In this document: in pieces, positions 1 through 11,592 of the stretch
How the letters are laid out: each line of letters opens with the position of its first letter
How positions within the stretch are numbered: the first letter of the stretch is position 1
Assembly: GCF_021155765.1 (NCBI RefSeq)
Contig: NC_060116.1
Coordinates: 7,688,001-7,752,000 of the forward strand
DNA: 64,000 nt
Reading direction: 5' to 3'
Origin: Diprion similis
Lineage: Eukaryota > Arthropoda > Insecta > Hymenoptera > Diprionidae
Made by a program: the position numbers and the translations under genes
The notes under the pieces: model-generated
The model's input: the letters and a program-made list of their open reading frames with translations, nothing else
What the model was told of the DNA's origin: nothing
The model's database searches: none

Positions 1-68
1 GTACTTGTTCATTACCATTCTGAAAACAGTCTACAATTCGATTTACTGTCCATTATTTCATCCTGCAG

Positions 69-1376
69 GTATCAGCATTGGGAGTTTTTTTAACTGAGCT
101 TTCAATGATGTCAGTTACATTGCCAAGGATGAACAAAAGCCTTGAAAATTCATCCCAGACTTCATTGCCCAGTGCTTGTACCATCAGTACGATGAACCCA
201 CACATATAGTACTCGAAGATCTAGTAGCCAAAGGGTTCAGAATGGCTGAACACAAAGCAGGTCCAGACCTAGCTCACAGCTTACTTGTAATGCGGAATAT
301 TGCTAGATTCCATGCTTCTCCAATCGCTCTAAGAGAAAAGGTAAACAAAAGTGAAGTGAAATGAAATCATGTGATGAATTCCTCGTAACCTAAGCGAATT
401 TTTTTCGTCGTCAAGAGTCAGGATCAAAAAGAACTGATGAAGTACAAAAAGGGAATATTTCACAAGGATCAACCTACCTCGTGGAAAGAAATGTACTCAG
501 AAAATTTAAGGACCCTTGCGGATGAGACAGTAAATTGGTCCGAGCTAGATCCAAAGTAATAATTTTATTCGAAGAAATTTACCCTGCAATTGTCTTTCCG
601 CAGCTTAACGTCACCATTTTCGTTTTTCAATGGCCAGTAATTTCTTTGACCTAGAATTCCGATGAAAATTCGCAAGCTCTCTGACGTTCTGTTTGAAAAG
701 GGAGACGGTGCTACTGCTTATCGAGAGGATGACTTTAATGTGCTCAATCATGGAGATGCATGGATTAACAATATGATGTTCCGCTACGACGAAGACCACA
801 ATCCTATTGATCACATGTTTGTAAGTGTATTCAAGATTCATTGAATGGCATTGCGTTACTCGCCCAAGGTTTATAGTCCGTTACATGGTAGCTGTAGGTA
901 ATTAAGAAGTAAGATGATGTCGGAAAAAATATTCTTACCAAAGATAATTATTCAATTCTGTCGGTAATTTACAGGTGGATTTCCAATTCTGCCATTGGGG
1001 ATCACCAGCGGAAGACATTCTTTATTTTATTGGAACAAGTTTGGCCGACGATGTTCGAATTCAGCATCGCGATTTACTACTGCGCAATTATCAGGCCTCA
1101 TTGACCAGCACCATGGCTGAACTGAAGTGCAAGACGGAGGAGCTAAGCTTCGACAAGTTACAACAAACGTTGAAAGAGCGAGCTTTTTGCGAGGCGATCG
1201 CTGCTATGACAGTATTGGTGGCTGCCTTACTCGGAAAAGAGGATAAAATGAAATTGGATGAAATCTTAAGGTCTGGAGGAGCATTCATCAAGCCGGGGTA
1301 TGATGGAAGGGCGTTCAAAACAACCATGACTAGACTGCTGCCACTATATGACAGCATGGGTTTGTTGGACGTATAA
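69..1376 (+). CDS. EcKL kinase gene 1: 3' part, exon 2 frameshifted
   Basis: Ecdysteroid kinase-like (EcKL/CHK) gene; exon 1 lies before the window. Exons 69-340, 422-555, 655-820 and 975-1376 have GT-AG borders and the same phases as the seven complete copies. Exon 4 carries the catalytic loop as HGDAWINN (Ala where other copies have Leu or Phe) and exon 5 opens with VDFQ, the metal-binding motif. The protein ends MGLLDV like its neighbours. Exon 2 is broken: the reading frame from the acceptor (VSALGVF...) runs into TAG at 207-209, while the conserved LYHQYDEPTHIVLEDL region lies in another frame from 176. One base appears missing at about 160-175, just before the CLYHQ motif. It is therefore a recent pseudogene, or a base-call error. 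CHWGSP and KCKTE place it with genes 4 and 5. Family assignment is sure; functionality is doubtful. Confidence 0.8.
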
Positions 1377-2260
1377 CTTCATTGGCAGTTCATTTTCGTT
1401 TTTGTCTGTAACATGTTTAGAAATAATATATCCTAAAAAAAGAAGGGATGAAGAGTTACAAAGCCCTGGGTAGAAACTTGATGCTCTTGGGAAAAGGATT
1501 GTTTAAATCAACAACGGTTTTTTGATGAATGGTGAAAAAAAATCTCACTTTAAGCAACTAAATTATTCTCGATTCAACACAATATTTTTTACAGCAGAAA
1601 ATATTTAATTACCTAAAAAAAAATTTCTTACCTCTTACACCCTTAAAGGAGCTGTTGCTGATCCAAACAATCCTTTCCATTGGTATCACGCTCGGTATCA
1701 CGTAAAAACAGCTCTCAGTGTTCTTTTATTTAGTGATTGTGAGTCGCTATCTGGCAATGACACATAAATTATGTACGATATAAACTGTGGGATTTGAGTT
1801 TGTGTAACTAGACGTATGTGCATGAGTTTGTTGGAAAGACTTCGCAGCATGTTAGTACGTAAAAAGACAGCACGTGAATACGACATCCTTACCTATTACT
1901 CGTACTTTGTGACCAGTGAATTTTTAAAACATATTCTCAACAGTAGCCTAATTCGAATTGTTATGAAAATTATTACATTTTCTTACAATTATTATTGACA
2001 TTCTTAATTGGTGCTTTTATGGAAATAGGTAAGACAAACGCGTAAAAACTGTACTCATTTCAAGATAAGATAAGGTACACCAATCTTTGAAAATATCATC
2101 GCGTAGTTGGATTTTCAACTACGCCAACATCTCGAGCCATTTATAAGCGTCTATCATGCTAGTTATTTATACAACTAGAGTAGACAGACACTTACATTGT
2201 CCACTGCAGTATGTCCCTAGATCACGGGTGGCACGCCTGCGCCATTTGTGTACATACAAT

Positions 2261-2474
2261 AATGTTCATTAATGCCATAGGCTTCCGGCTAACTTGTTTT
2301 TGGTTCGACACAAAATGAGAGCTTGACTCTATACGGATTATGTGACAATAACTCGCATTTTCTCACGTCAGCTGCATCGCTAGTTATTGTCACTTAATTC
2401 GTGTAGAATCAAGCTCGCATTTTGTTTCGGACCAAGAACAAGTTAGCCGGAAGCCCAAGGAATTAATGAACATT
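2261..2474. repeat. Fold-back (MITE-like) inverted repeat
   Basis: Two arms of roughly 93 bases, 2261-2353 and 2382-2474, are imperfect reverse complements around a spacer of about 28 bases. The arm ends read AATGTTCATTAATG on the left and ATTAATGAACATT on the right. Inside them GGCTTCCGGCTAACTTG faces AAGTTAGCCGGAAGCC, and further in TTATGTGACAATAACT faces TAGTTATTGTCACTTAA. Mismatches are scattered, as in an ageing element. No coding capacity; I could not fix target-site duplications. It sits about 360 bases before the start codon of gene 2. Confidence 0.75.
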
Positions 2475-2537
2475 CCTGTACTTGTAATAGACAAGTTGGG
2501 AAAAACTTCTGGCGTGGGAATGACGTACTTCCGGGGG

Positions 2538-2582
2538 CGTATAAGCGATTGTGCGTCACGTGTCTGCGTGTCCGTTCAGGTT
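2538..2582 (+). promoter_or_regulatory. Possible core promoter of EcKL gene 2
   Basis: TATAAG at 2540-2545 follows a G/C-rich stretch, and a TTCAGG initiator-like sequence lies near 2575-2580. The spacing of about 38 is slightly long. The position, 250-300 bases before the gene 2 ATG, matches gene 6, whose promoter is clearer. Weak evidence. Confidence 0.3.
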
Positions 2583-2833
2583 GTCTAATGTATTTGACAA
2601 TAAACACTAATACTTTAGTATCACACAACTTTGTTTCATGAATTCAAAGTCGTTTCCCAGAATTGAAAAAATCATATTATGTGAATTTGTCCTTATTGTT
2701 AAGTGCATTATGTGAATAGTACATTGTCATTATTATCAAATATTCTACAATGTTATCGAACTCCTGTTACAGATATTTTTGTTCACGAAGATAGAACTGC
2801 TATTTCGCCAAACATTCACAATTTTTAACCGTC

Positions 2834-4546
2834 ATGATGGATACGCAAACGTGGCTGGACACTGATTACGTGCAAAGGATTCTGCGAAAGGCTGGGAAAG
2901 ATGAGTCCATACAGGTATCCAGTATAACCGTCAAGCCAGCCACGGCCAAGGGTGATAATTATACTAGTGACATGCATCGCGTCAGCGCAGTGTTGACCCG
3001 GATTATGAAAGGGCACAACGTCACGGAAACGAAGTCATTCATAGCGAAAATAGCACCTCAAGGTGCACGGGGGGAAATGGTAATAGCGAAACAAATAGCC
3101 TAAATTAATATATTTTCTTATTTCTTTACTATTTCATCGAGCAGATATCGAAGGCTAGATATTTCGAAACAGAAATGGCGGTCATGTCCGAAACTTTACC
3201 GTTGATGAATAACCTTTTGGCCGAAGTGGGTACCACGCCGTTAGCCGCACAGTGTCTGCATGTCCAGTACCAAGACCCAGTTCATCTGATAATCGAAGAT
3301 CTGACTCCCGAAGCCTTTCGAATGGCTGATCGCCTGGCAGGCTTAGACCTAGATCACTGTTTACTTGCAATTCGGAATCTTGCGATTTTTCACGCAAGTT
3401 CGGTAGCTCTAACGGAAAAGGTCTGTGTCAAATGTAGTCTGTTACGATCTTGCCTACCATAACACGAAACTTTCCAGCAATGAAGCTGTTGCTTGAAACA
3501 CCTGCTATAGCCACAAGTTTTAACAGTTTCATAATAAATCTTTTGACAATGTTTGAATTAAAGTCGATTGTAAATATCAGGTATAAATTCTACAAAGGTC
3601 ACTTCACAAGTTTTTAAAGTAGCTGTTATTTTACAATACTATTCTTTGTCACTAACAGAACTCAAGAATCCCGAGGCAGTAACGAAGTACAAGGAAGGAA
3701 TTTTTCACAAAAATCGACCATCTACACTAACGGCAATGTTTAAATTAGGGACACAAACCCTAGCTAAACAGGTTGCCGAATGGTCCGAACTGAGTCCACG
3801 GTATTTAAAAATGAGTTTTGACTTACACTGAATAATCATATTTCTATCTACCGTTGGAGTAACAAGTTGCTAATAATTTATCTAGGATTGCAGAAAAAAT
3901 TCTCAATTTATCTGAAACCATTTATGAAAAAGGATGCGAAGCAGCTCTTTTTCGAGAGGAAGATTTCAACGTTCTCAATCACGGAGATTTCTGGATAAAC
4001 AATATGCTGTTCCAATACGATAATCAACAGAAGCCCGTTGGTTACAGATTTGTAAGTGAATCCTGATCAACTTTCGATGCCAACTTTAATCCTCTTATCA
4101 TTTCGCACGCAAAACATCTATTTACGGGATTATCCCACACGCAGGTGGATTTCCAAGTCTGTCACTACGGATCACCAGCAGTGGACATTCTTTTCTTTTT
4201 CGGCACCAGCCCGTCCGACGAAATTCGAATGCATTATCGCGAATTTATTTTACGCGAGTACCACGTTACGCTAACCGGTACAATGGCTAAACTTGAATGC
4301 AGCACGGAAGCGCCAAACTTCGATACTTTGCAGGAAATGTTGAGGAAGCGTGCTTTATACGAGGTGGTAGTAGCTTTCACGTTATTGCCACTTGTTCTCG
4401 TTGACAAAAGCAAAGTGAAAAGCTTGGACGATTTAGCGTCGTCAGATAAAAAATATGACCGCCCCGCCTATGAGGGGAAATCTTATCGAAAGGTGATAAC
4501 TAGACTTCTACCGCTGTACGACGGCATGGGGTTGTTGGATGTATAG
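2834..4546 (+). CDS. EcKL (ecdysteroid kinase-like) gene 2
   Basis: Small-molecule kinase of the EcKL/CHK family, probably cytosolic; phosphorylates a hydroxyl of an unknown substrate, with ecdysteroids and xenobiotics the family precedents. Five exons, all GT-AG: 2834-3079, 3145-3420, 3667-3800, 3886-4051, 4145-4546, giving 407 residues, the normal length. The N-lobe has the glycine-rich KGDNYTSDMHR segment and a candidate ATP-anchoring Lys72 in FIAKIAPQ. Exon 2 gives the hinge region HLIIEDLTP and the helix RNLAIFHASS. Exon 4 gives NVLNHGDFWINNMLF with catalytic Asp253; exon 5 starts VDFQ with metal-binding Asp276. The product ends YDGMGLLDV. Two adjacent ATGs (2834, 2837) could start translation. 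YGSP and LPLVLV group it with genes 3, 6 and 8. Confidence 0.9.
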
Positions 4547-5720
4547 CGATCTTTATGAATCCTTGTGAAATCCTCGGGACATGTATCGACGGGTTTTTCT
4601 ACAAAATGCACCAAACTCTATCCTCGAGAAAAGTAAAGATTTTACGGAGCGTATCATCTTACTTGATATCTTTTTCTAATGAAAAAATTATGAAATTAAA
4701 GTTTTATTTATCATACTGTACACATGGCTACATAACTTACATCAAACTGCACAAACCCTACTACTTGAAACGCTGCATCCTCCTACCTTTCCACGAGTAT
4801 CTTCTATAATCCGCTGATCAGTACCGTACAGTAAAACCGTCATGCGATGCGCAGGAAAGGAGCATCAACACAACCACAACTTACAGGAGAAGTACAAAGA
4901 GACGAGCTTTGTATTATGTGGTGATCCCGTCTCTCGTATGACTGCACTTTCTTCAATCGATGTAGGAAAGGCGTTAAGTTCGAAAGAATAGTTTGAGCTA
5001 GCTAGAAACTATTAAAATCTAAACTGTATATAATACTACATATTTATTATCGGATGAGTCTGTGCATAGTAGCAAAAAAGTTGATCATTTTTACCGACAT
5101 GTCACTGGTAAGAGAATGATCTAACTCACTGTACAGATCGTAAACTAGTCGAAGTGTTCTTTGCCCGATCTATGAATGATTATCTCATGCATGATAAGGA
5201 CGATTTTTGCTACAAAGTGGAATACATATCAGTAACAGACGAACGATAATTAATTATAAAGAAAAAAAATTACAATAAACAACTTGTCCCGAATATCATC
5301 AACGATAATTATTCTTGTACCCATACCACTGATGCCCTTCAAGCTCACGCATGGCCAATCAGTACAGGATGTAGGCATTTAATTCCCCCTTTTGCTGGCC
5401 TGGTCAGCAGTATAATCCGGACTTATCATAGAAATTGTACAGCGTTTCTACGCTCAGTCAACGAATCTACGAGTCGCAGAAAATGAGTTGAAACGAAACC
5501 AAGTATTTGCATTGTTATGTGCACCCAGTGATTTTTTACGCAATTTGATAAACGATTCACTTCACAAATATTGATTCTACAAAGACCGGCAGCACAGCAT
5601 GGAGTATGTGGGTATAAACGGTCCTCAGCCTAACTGCACGACACTTGTGCCCAATCGTGATAACGTGGTTGTAATAAATCGCTTGACACAAGCCAAACTT
5701 GTGTGCATGGATGAAATTGG
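4547..5720. other. Intergenic region between EcKL genes 2 and 3
   Basis: AT-rich sequence following gene 2. AATTAAA-type poly(A) signals occur near 4690-4700. No family-like ORF; the ORF at 4555-4809 begins right after the gene 2 stop and is probably 3' UTR. Nothing else recognised. Confidence 0.55.
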
Positions 5721-5770
5721 GTTGACGTTATATAAAGACGACACAGAGGCTGCAAGCGGTTAGTGATTAA
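5721..5770 (+). promoter_or_regulatory. TATA/initiator core promoter of EcKL gene 3
   Basis: TTGACGTTA runs into a canonical TATATAAAG box (5729-5737). It is followed at the expected distance of about 33 bases by GGTTAGTG (5758-5765), an initiator with its A at 5762. The same TTGACGTTA...GGTTAGTG arrangement recurs before genes 4 and 5, which supports it. A 5' UTR exon would start at about 5762 and may end at GTGATC near 5883. Confidence 0.65.
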
Positions 5771-6157
5771 GGTACATTCTGCATATTCGGCACACATTCA
5801 AGATAGAACACGATGTAACTCTGATATTATCGGCATTTTCTCATTTGGAATGTCTCGTGTGTAATTGTACTGAATGCGAAAGGTGATCTAATACTCGAAC
5901 TATTCTTCCAAACGCAAAAACAAAAATTTTATAGATTAATACAAAGTAAAAAAAGCTAGTGAATATCGACTTAACACATCAGTACAGTGCAAGAAGTTAT
6001 ATGTAGTATAATTTCTGCTTTTCCAACTGCATTTCGTTCATACCGTCATTTATGTAATAAACAAAGTTGCATTTCGGTATTGACGACCAAGTTTCAAGAC
6101 TCAAAGTCTTTGACGGCAGCAAACCAAGAACAGCACGAGTATATACGGTCACTAGCT

Positions 6158-7964
6158 ATGGCGATAGAATGTCCGATTTGGCTTGACGCTTGTTACGTGC
6201 AAAAGACGCTACGGAATGCCGAGCAAGACGAATCTATCGAGGTTTCGGGGATAACCGTAAAGCCAGCCACGGTCAAAGGTGACAATTATAGTAGCAATAT
6301 GCATCGCATCAGCGTGATATTTTCTCGGATTCGGAAGGGGCAAAAGATCATAGAGACGAAATCGCTTATAGCAAAAGTTATACCTGAAAGCACACCCGAG
6401 GACGAGGTAATTGCGTGGAATATTGCCTTTCATTCGGACTTGTAAACATAACATTTTTGAAGTTTGTTTGAATATTTAAGTGTTTTCAAATTTTCCAAGG
6501 ATATGTACGTTGGATTTTTTGAAGTGGAAATGTCAATGGTGTCCGAAACTTTGCCGCTGATGAACAAAGCCTTAACGGAACTCGGTATGAGCATTTCGCT
6601 ATCTGCAGAATGTCTGTACGTCCAACGTGAAGATCCAGTGCATCTGATCATCGAAGATCTGACACCCGCGGGGTATCGAATGGCCGAACGCGAAGCAGGT
6701 TTAGATTTGAACCACTGCTTGGTCGCTATTCGGAATCTCGGTGCTTTTCATGCGAGCTCGATATCGCTTGCGGAAAAGGTACAAGTCTAACAATCTTTTA
6801 TACAAAACCACATCTCTGTTATGAGATGACACAGCATATTTCGTGTACAAAAATTTTCTGTCAGCTAATTTCATGAACATTTATCTGACAATTTAGTCCA
6901 CAGCATCAAAGTTTTGTAACGAAAATTTATTTGGTATACGATTAACGTCAAGTATGGTAAACTTAAGATATGCAATAAATTATAGAGATAAATCACTGTG
7001 CTTTAACTAACTGTCTGTATCTTGTGATTCAACATTCAGTTTGAGATACGATTGTTTCGCATTTTATGAACTTAAGGAACCCACGGCCGTGAAAAAGTAC
7101 ACCAGAGGAATGTTCCACAAAGATCACGGTTTGATAGTGGTTGAATTTTTCAAATCAGGGACAAAGACCCTCGCGGAAGAGACCGCGAAATGGCCTGAAC
7201 TGAGTCCGGGGTAATGACAAAGCTAAATTTCACTTGGCAGTTAATAACAAGATATTGACTTACGCATGGAATAAAGATCCAGGAAATCAATCGTCTATAA
7301 TCTATTATGATATCGGCATTTATTAAACAGGATTTCTGAGAAGATCTCGAAGCTATCCGAAGTTATCTATGAAAAAGCATGCGAAGTGACTCGTCTTGAA
7401 GACGATAACTTCAACGTCCTCAACCACGCAGATTTCTGGATAAATAATATGCTGTTTCGCTACGACGATCATCAAAAACCCATCGACTATAAATTTGTAA
7501 GTTTATTTTTCGCCGATTTTATTTTCGATTATTGAAAATTCACCTCATTCCCCGAATCGCAGGTCGACTTTCAAACTTGTCACTACGGTTCTCCAGCAGT
7601 AGACTTACTCTACTTTTTCGGAACCAGTCCGGCTATCGACGTGCTAATGCAACACCGAGAATTTATTACACGCGAGTACTTAGTCACCCTGACCGATATT
7701 ATGGCTAAACTTGAATGCAGCACGACACCGCCGAGTTTTGACGATTTGCAGGAGATACTACGAAAGAACGCTTTCTACGAGGTGGTCGCGTCTTTTACAA
7801 TATTGCCACTCGTATTAGTCGACAAGAGCAAAGCGAAGAGTATCGACGAAATATTGTACGCTGATGAGAAATTTGAAAACCCGGCCTACCAGGGAGAGTC
7901 GTATCGGAAAGTGATGACCAGACTTCTACCGCTCTACGACAGCATGGGACTTCTTGATTTATAG
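6158..7964 (+). CDS. EcKL (ecdysteroid kinase-like) gene 3, HAD-variant catalytic loop
   Basis: EcKL/CHK-type kinase of 409 residues in five GT-AG exons: 6158-6406, 6500-6778, 7077-7210, 7331-7496, 7563-7964. The start is the ATG two bases after a probable 5' UTR intron acceptor (AG at 6154-6155) and matches the family start MAxxxPxWLD. The N-lobe has KGDNYSSNMHR and candidate Lys73 in LIAKVIPE. Exon 2 is one codon longer than in gene 2. In exon 4 the usual HGD is HAD: NVLNHADFWINNMLF, so the glycine before catalytic Asp255 is alanine. The Arg made across the exon 3/4 junction in most copies is Gly here. Exon 5 begins VDFQ (Asp278) and ends YDSMGLLDL. AATAAA at 8078-8083 is a likely poly(A) signal. 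No stop or frameshift, so it is probably expressed, but activity may be changed. Confidence 0.9.
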
Positions 7965-8457
7965 CTGTGGAATTCTGAGGATATGTTAGACGGCATTCGC
8001 GTTAATTGGAGCATCACTTCGTGTTACCGTTTGAGTTTCATCTATGCTAAACTATTACCACTATATGAAAACGAATCAATAAAGGAAAAGTAATATACCG
8101 ACTGATGCACGCTGTTTGATTGGAGCCCAAAGTCGCAAACCGGTTCTGGGCAACAGATCCATGAGTAAAAAAAACCTTCGGCTATATATAGTACGTGTCG
8201 GTTAAAATATTAAGCCACCGAATTTACGTGTTGTCATGTGCGTCGTATAATATTTTGTATAATTTGGAAAATAGTAGACCATTTAGATTCTTATAGGATA
8301 AGAGGCGGAGCAGCTTTTAGTGGTATAAGTGGTGGGAGCACTGAATAGTAGACGTTTACTCAAACCTTTATTTAAAGCACTTATGCTCAATCACGATGAC
8401 ATAACGTGGCAAATTATACGCACGCAGCTAAGCCGGCACGTATGAATAGATTGAACT
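7965..8457. other. 3' flank of gene 3 and start of duplicated segment
   Basis: 3' UTR and spacer of gene 3, then from 8158 the first copy of the 3.4-kb duplicated segment. CTCAATCACGATGACATAACGTGG near 8390 resembles the sequence before the gene 3 promoter, so the upstream regions of genes 3, 4 and 5 are distantly homologous. No coding potential seen. Confidence 0.55.
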
Positions 8458-8502
8458 TGACGTTACATAAGAACAACCAAAAAGTCTCAAGTGGTTAGTG
8501 TA
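8457..8502 (+). promoter_or_regulatory. Core promoter of EcKL gene 4 (degenerate TATA)
   Basis: TTGACGTTA is followed by TACATAAG (8464-8471) in the place of the TATATAAAG seen before gene 3. The initiator GGTTAGTG (8493-8500) is kept at the same spacing, with its A at 8496. Assignment rests on homology to the gene 3 and gene 5 promoters. A 5' UTR intron may run from GTATGT near 8594 to the AG at 8893-8894. Confidence 0.5.
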
Positions 8503-8896
8503 CAACGTACCTTCTGCGCATCAGTCACAGTTACGCGAGATGCGAAGATCGTGGTTCTGCTGAATAGTCTGTATTTTCTTTCCACTGCGTCAAGTATGTA
8601 ATTATAGTTGTATACGCGGAAGTCAGGTTCGTGTTAAATTAGAACTACCCATTCTTTTCTTCGTTCGGTCAAGGATTTCATAAAACGATTAACACAAACA
8701 CAAACGCGTAGCTGAAAAGCTGATGTAGTTCGTGATATATCGTTTGGTATCATCTGCATTTTTTTAATTGCACTCCGCGAGATTACGTGATAAATAAAAC
8801 ACATCACGATCTAAGGTATAAACTCAACTATCTACAGATTCAATCGTTAATCGTAACACTACTTAGAAGCAGAAAAGGTATTCATAGTACTCAGCA

Positions 8897-10625
8897 ATGG
8901 CAGTGGAGCAACCGGATTGGCTTGACGCGTATTACGTGCAAAAAGTTCTGCGAAAAGCTGAAGTGGACGAATCTATCGAGGTATTTGGAATTACAGTGAA
9001 ACCAGCCACGGCCAAAGGGGATAATTATACCAGCGATATGCATCGTGTCAGTGTAGAATTTTCCCGAGGTCAGAAAGATCGCCGAATTCAGGAGACGCGA
9101 TCCATCATAGTGAAAGTCGCCCCTCAAGACCTTCGAGAAAAATTGGTAACCATTCAAACGTCACTAATCACTACAAATTCGAATAGATTGTTTTTGTATA
9201 CTATTAGTTGATTAACTGTGCAGGTAGAAAGTATAGGAATTTTCGACATCGAGTTGTCAATGATGTCAACTACGCTGCCAAAGATGCAGGAAATCCTCGG
9301 AACATTTTTTACGGAACCTCTAGGTGCACGGTGTTTGTACCATCAGATTGAGAAACCAACTCATATAGTCATCGAGGACCTGACTCCAAAGGGATTCAAA
9401 ATGGCTCATCGCCGATTAGGCCTGGACCTAAGCCACTCTGTACTCGTTGTTCGAAATCTCGCTAGATTTCACGCTTCTTCAATTGCGCTCAGAGAAAAGG
9501 TTAGAGGATAATCTGCACCCTGCACGTTACAAATACTTTTTCTAATAATAGGTAATTTGCTTGAAAATTAATTTCAAACACTCTTCATAAATTTAGTATG
9601 TTCACAAATCGCCGCAAGTTTTATGAAAAAATTTCTTAAAATATGTTAAACTCAGGATCTGAAAGCAATTGACAAGTACAAGAAAGGAATCTTCCACAAG
9701 GATCATCCAATCGAGATGAGGAAGCTGATCAACGCAAACGTAAGATCCCTTGCCAAAGAGACAACGAATTGGTCTGAGCTCAATCCACGGTAATCATTCG
9801 GAACATTTCAACTTCAGTCGGTATCATTTGTCCAAAGCAGGACGTTATTTTGATTATCGAATGATCCGACACTCTTGTTCTGTAGAATTCCAGAAAAACT
9901 TCTCAAGCTATCCGACGTTATGTATGAGAAGGCATGCGAGGTTACTCTCTATCGTGAGGATGATTTTAATGTTCTCAATCACGGCGATTTGTGGGTGAAC
10001 AACGTGATGTTTCGCTATGACAACGATCAGAAGCCGGTGGACCATATGTTTGTGAGTAAATTCAGGTTATACCCTATCGTTCGACACGAAATATTTAACT
10101 GATCATGCATTGTTCTGATTTGCGTGCAGCCTCTGAGCCATCTCTTAGTCGTACCTTCATTAAACATGGAAGAACGCGTGTTCTAGCAATACATTGCGAT
10201 TAATTTTTTCACGTCAATTATAGGTGGATTTTCAATTATGTCATTGGGGCTCACCAACAGAAGATCTTCTTTACTTTTTTGGCACAAGTTTATCCGACGA
10301 TGTCCGAGTTCAGCATCGCGATTTACTTATACGCGAATATCACGCCACCTTAACCACCACGATATCCAAACTAAAGTGCAAAACGGAACCTCTCAGCTTC
10401 GAAAACCTACAAGCACTATTGGAAAGAAGAGCTTTTTGCGAAGTAATTGCTTCGGTCACAATATTAGCAGGTGTTGTTCTCGAAGAAGGGGAAGAATTGG
10501 ATTTTGCAGAAATAATGAAAGTTGGTGAAGAATATGAGAACCCAGGTTATCGAGGTAAGAACTACAGGAAAATCATGACTAGACTCCTACCGTTGTACGA
10601 TAGTATGGGATTGTTGGACATGTAA
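8897..10625 (+). CDS. EcKL (ecdysteroid kinase-like) gene 4
   Basis: EcKL/CHK-type kinase of 408 residues in five GT-AG exons: 8897-9145, 9224-9499, 9656-9789, 9886-10051, 10224-10625. N-lobe: KGDNYTSDMHR (40-50), candidate ATP-contacting Lys73 in IIVKVAPQ, and helix-C Glu93. Hinge near HIVIEDLTP (130-138), then RNLARFHASS. Catalytic loop NHGDLWVNN, with Asp254 and Asn258/259; VDFQ with metal-binding Asp277; C-terminus YDSMGLLDM. The start ATG follows a probable UTR intron acceptor (AG at 8893-8894) by two bases. AATAAA at 10664-10669 is the likely poly(A) signal. Gene 5 is its recent duplicate; CHWGSP and KCKTEPLSF also tie it to gene 1. Substrate unknown; steroid or xenobiotic conjugation is inferred from family membership. 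Confidence 0.93.
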
Positions 10626-11592
10626 GTGTTTGCAGCGATCATCGGGAGCTCCAGTGTACCCTGAATAAATGCTGTAATTAAGAGAAAATTAACCAGCTTT
10701 ACTGATTCTATCATGAGTGAGCACACATCGATGTATGCAACACATCGAGTTGCACGCTAGATAATGAATAACAACTAAATACAAGTCAAACGTGTGAGAA
10801 GACATGCCGATCGTAGTTTTAATAATTTCACTATAGATGTGATGTCGGTCTAATTACAGAGAATTACAGAAAATTCAATCAATCGAATGATTTGGAAATA
10901 GAAGGATGAGCCGAAGAATAAGATACTGTAGAGATTTGCTTTCATCAATATCTGGCCTTGGGCTGGAGTGTTTGTATGAGCTTGGAAAATGAATTCTAGG
11001 TAGTTAGTATAGCTCAGATCTAAATGACCTCGTCCAAAGATTAGCTTAGAAATGCATGCATTCTTACAGGCAATTGTATTATTTTGGATAGCTGAATTGA
11101 TTGTTTTTTCGTTACAAACTGATCACGCAACCAAGTCTATCACACGTACAATAGTCACCGAATGCTGGCCTACCTACCATAAATATGTCACGACGAAATT
11201 ACAACATAGTACTGAAATTGGGCGGAACTAACGAGAATGCCGACACAAGCATGTGCGTAACCAACTGTAAATGAATTTTATAAAACGGTTTAGTCGCCGA
11301 CATGAAACGAATTGAAAAAAATCATATTCCTTTTTTTGTACCAAACGTGTGAGTCATACTTACTACATAAATTCGTATTTCTGTAAGCATAAAATATTGT
11401 TTGTGTCAAATAAATGTTTTTCACAGTTCCTTCGCATTAGTCTTCTTTCCATTATTATATACCCAAATGTGTATGTAAAATAGAACTCGACTCACGTATT
11501 TACAAGCAGTATTACTTCAGTGATTGTGTGTTGTTCTCCCTTGAGATAAAAAAAACCATCATGTTATTTCATGCCAATTATGCAGGAAGCCC
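10626..11592. other. 3' flank of gene 4 (duplicated)
   Basis: Noncoding 3' flank containing the poly(A) signal of gene 4 and AT-rich spacer. It is repeated almost unchanged at 18,142-19,108. No ORF with family resemblance. Its end is the junction with the minus-strand Gypsy fragment. Confidence 0.6.

Larger units (their letters stand above)
1377..2833. other. Intergenic region between EcKL genes 1 and 2
   Basis: AT-rich spacer with no credible reading frame. It contains a long imperfect inverted repeat (2261-2474, listed separately) and a possible TATA/initiator pair about 300 bases before the gene 2 start. The short ORFs at 1698-1998 show no family resemblance and look random. Confidence 0.6.
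8158..11592 (+). repeat. Segmental duplication copy A (carries EcKL gene 4)
   Basis: This segment is nearly identical base for base to 15,657-19,108. The match starts at TCCATGAGTAAAAA and ends near CCAATTATGCAGGAAGCCC, where copy A meets the truncated Gypsy element. It includes the promoter, all five exons, introns and about 960 bases of 3' flank of gene 4. By eye the 3' flank differs at about a dozen positions. The segment boundary coincides with the retrotransposon break, so the two events are probably linked. Confidence 0.9.

Noticed and set aside
10238-10528. Alternative-frame ORFs inside EcKL exon 5 (also 17,754-18,017)
   Set aside because: Shadow frames of exon 5 that persist only because the two segments are recent duplicates.
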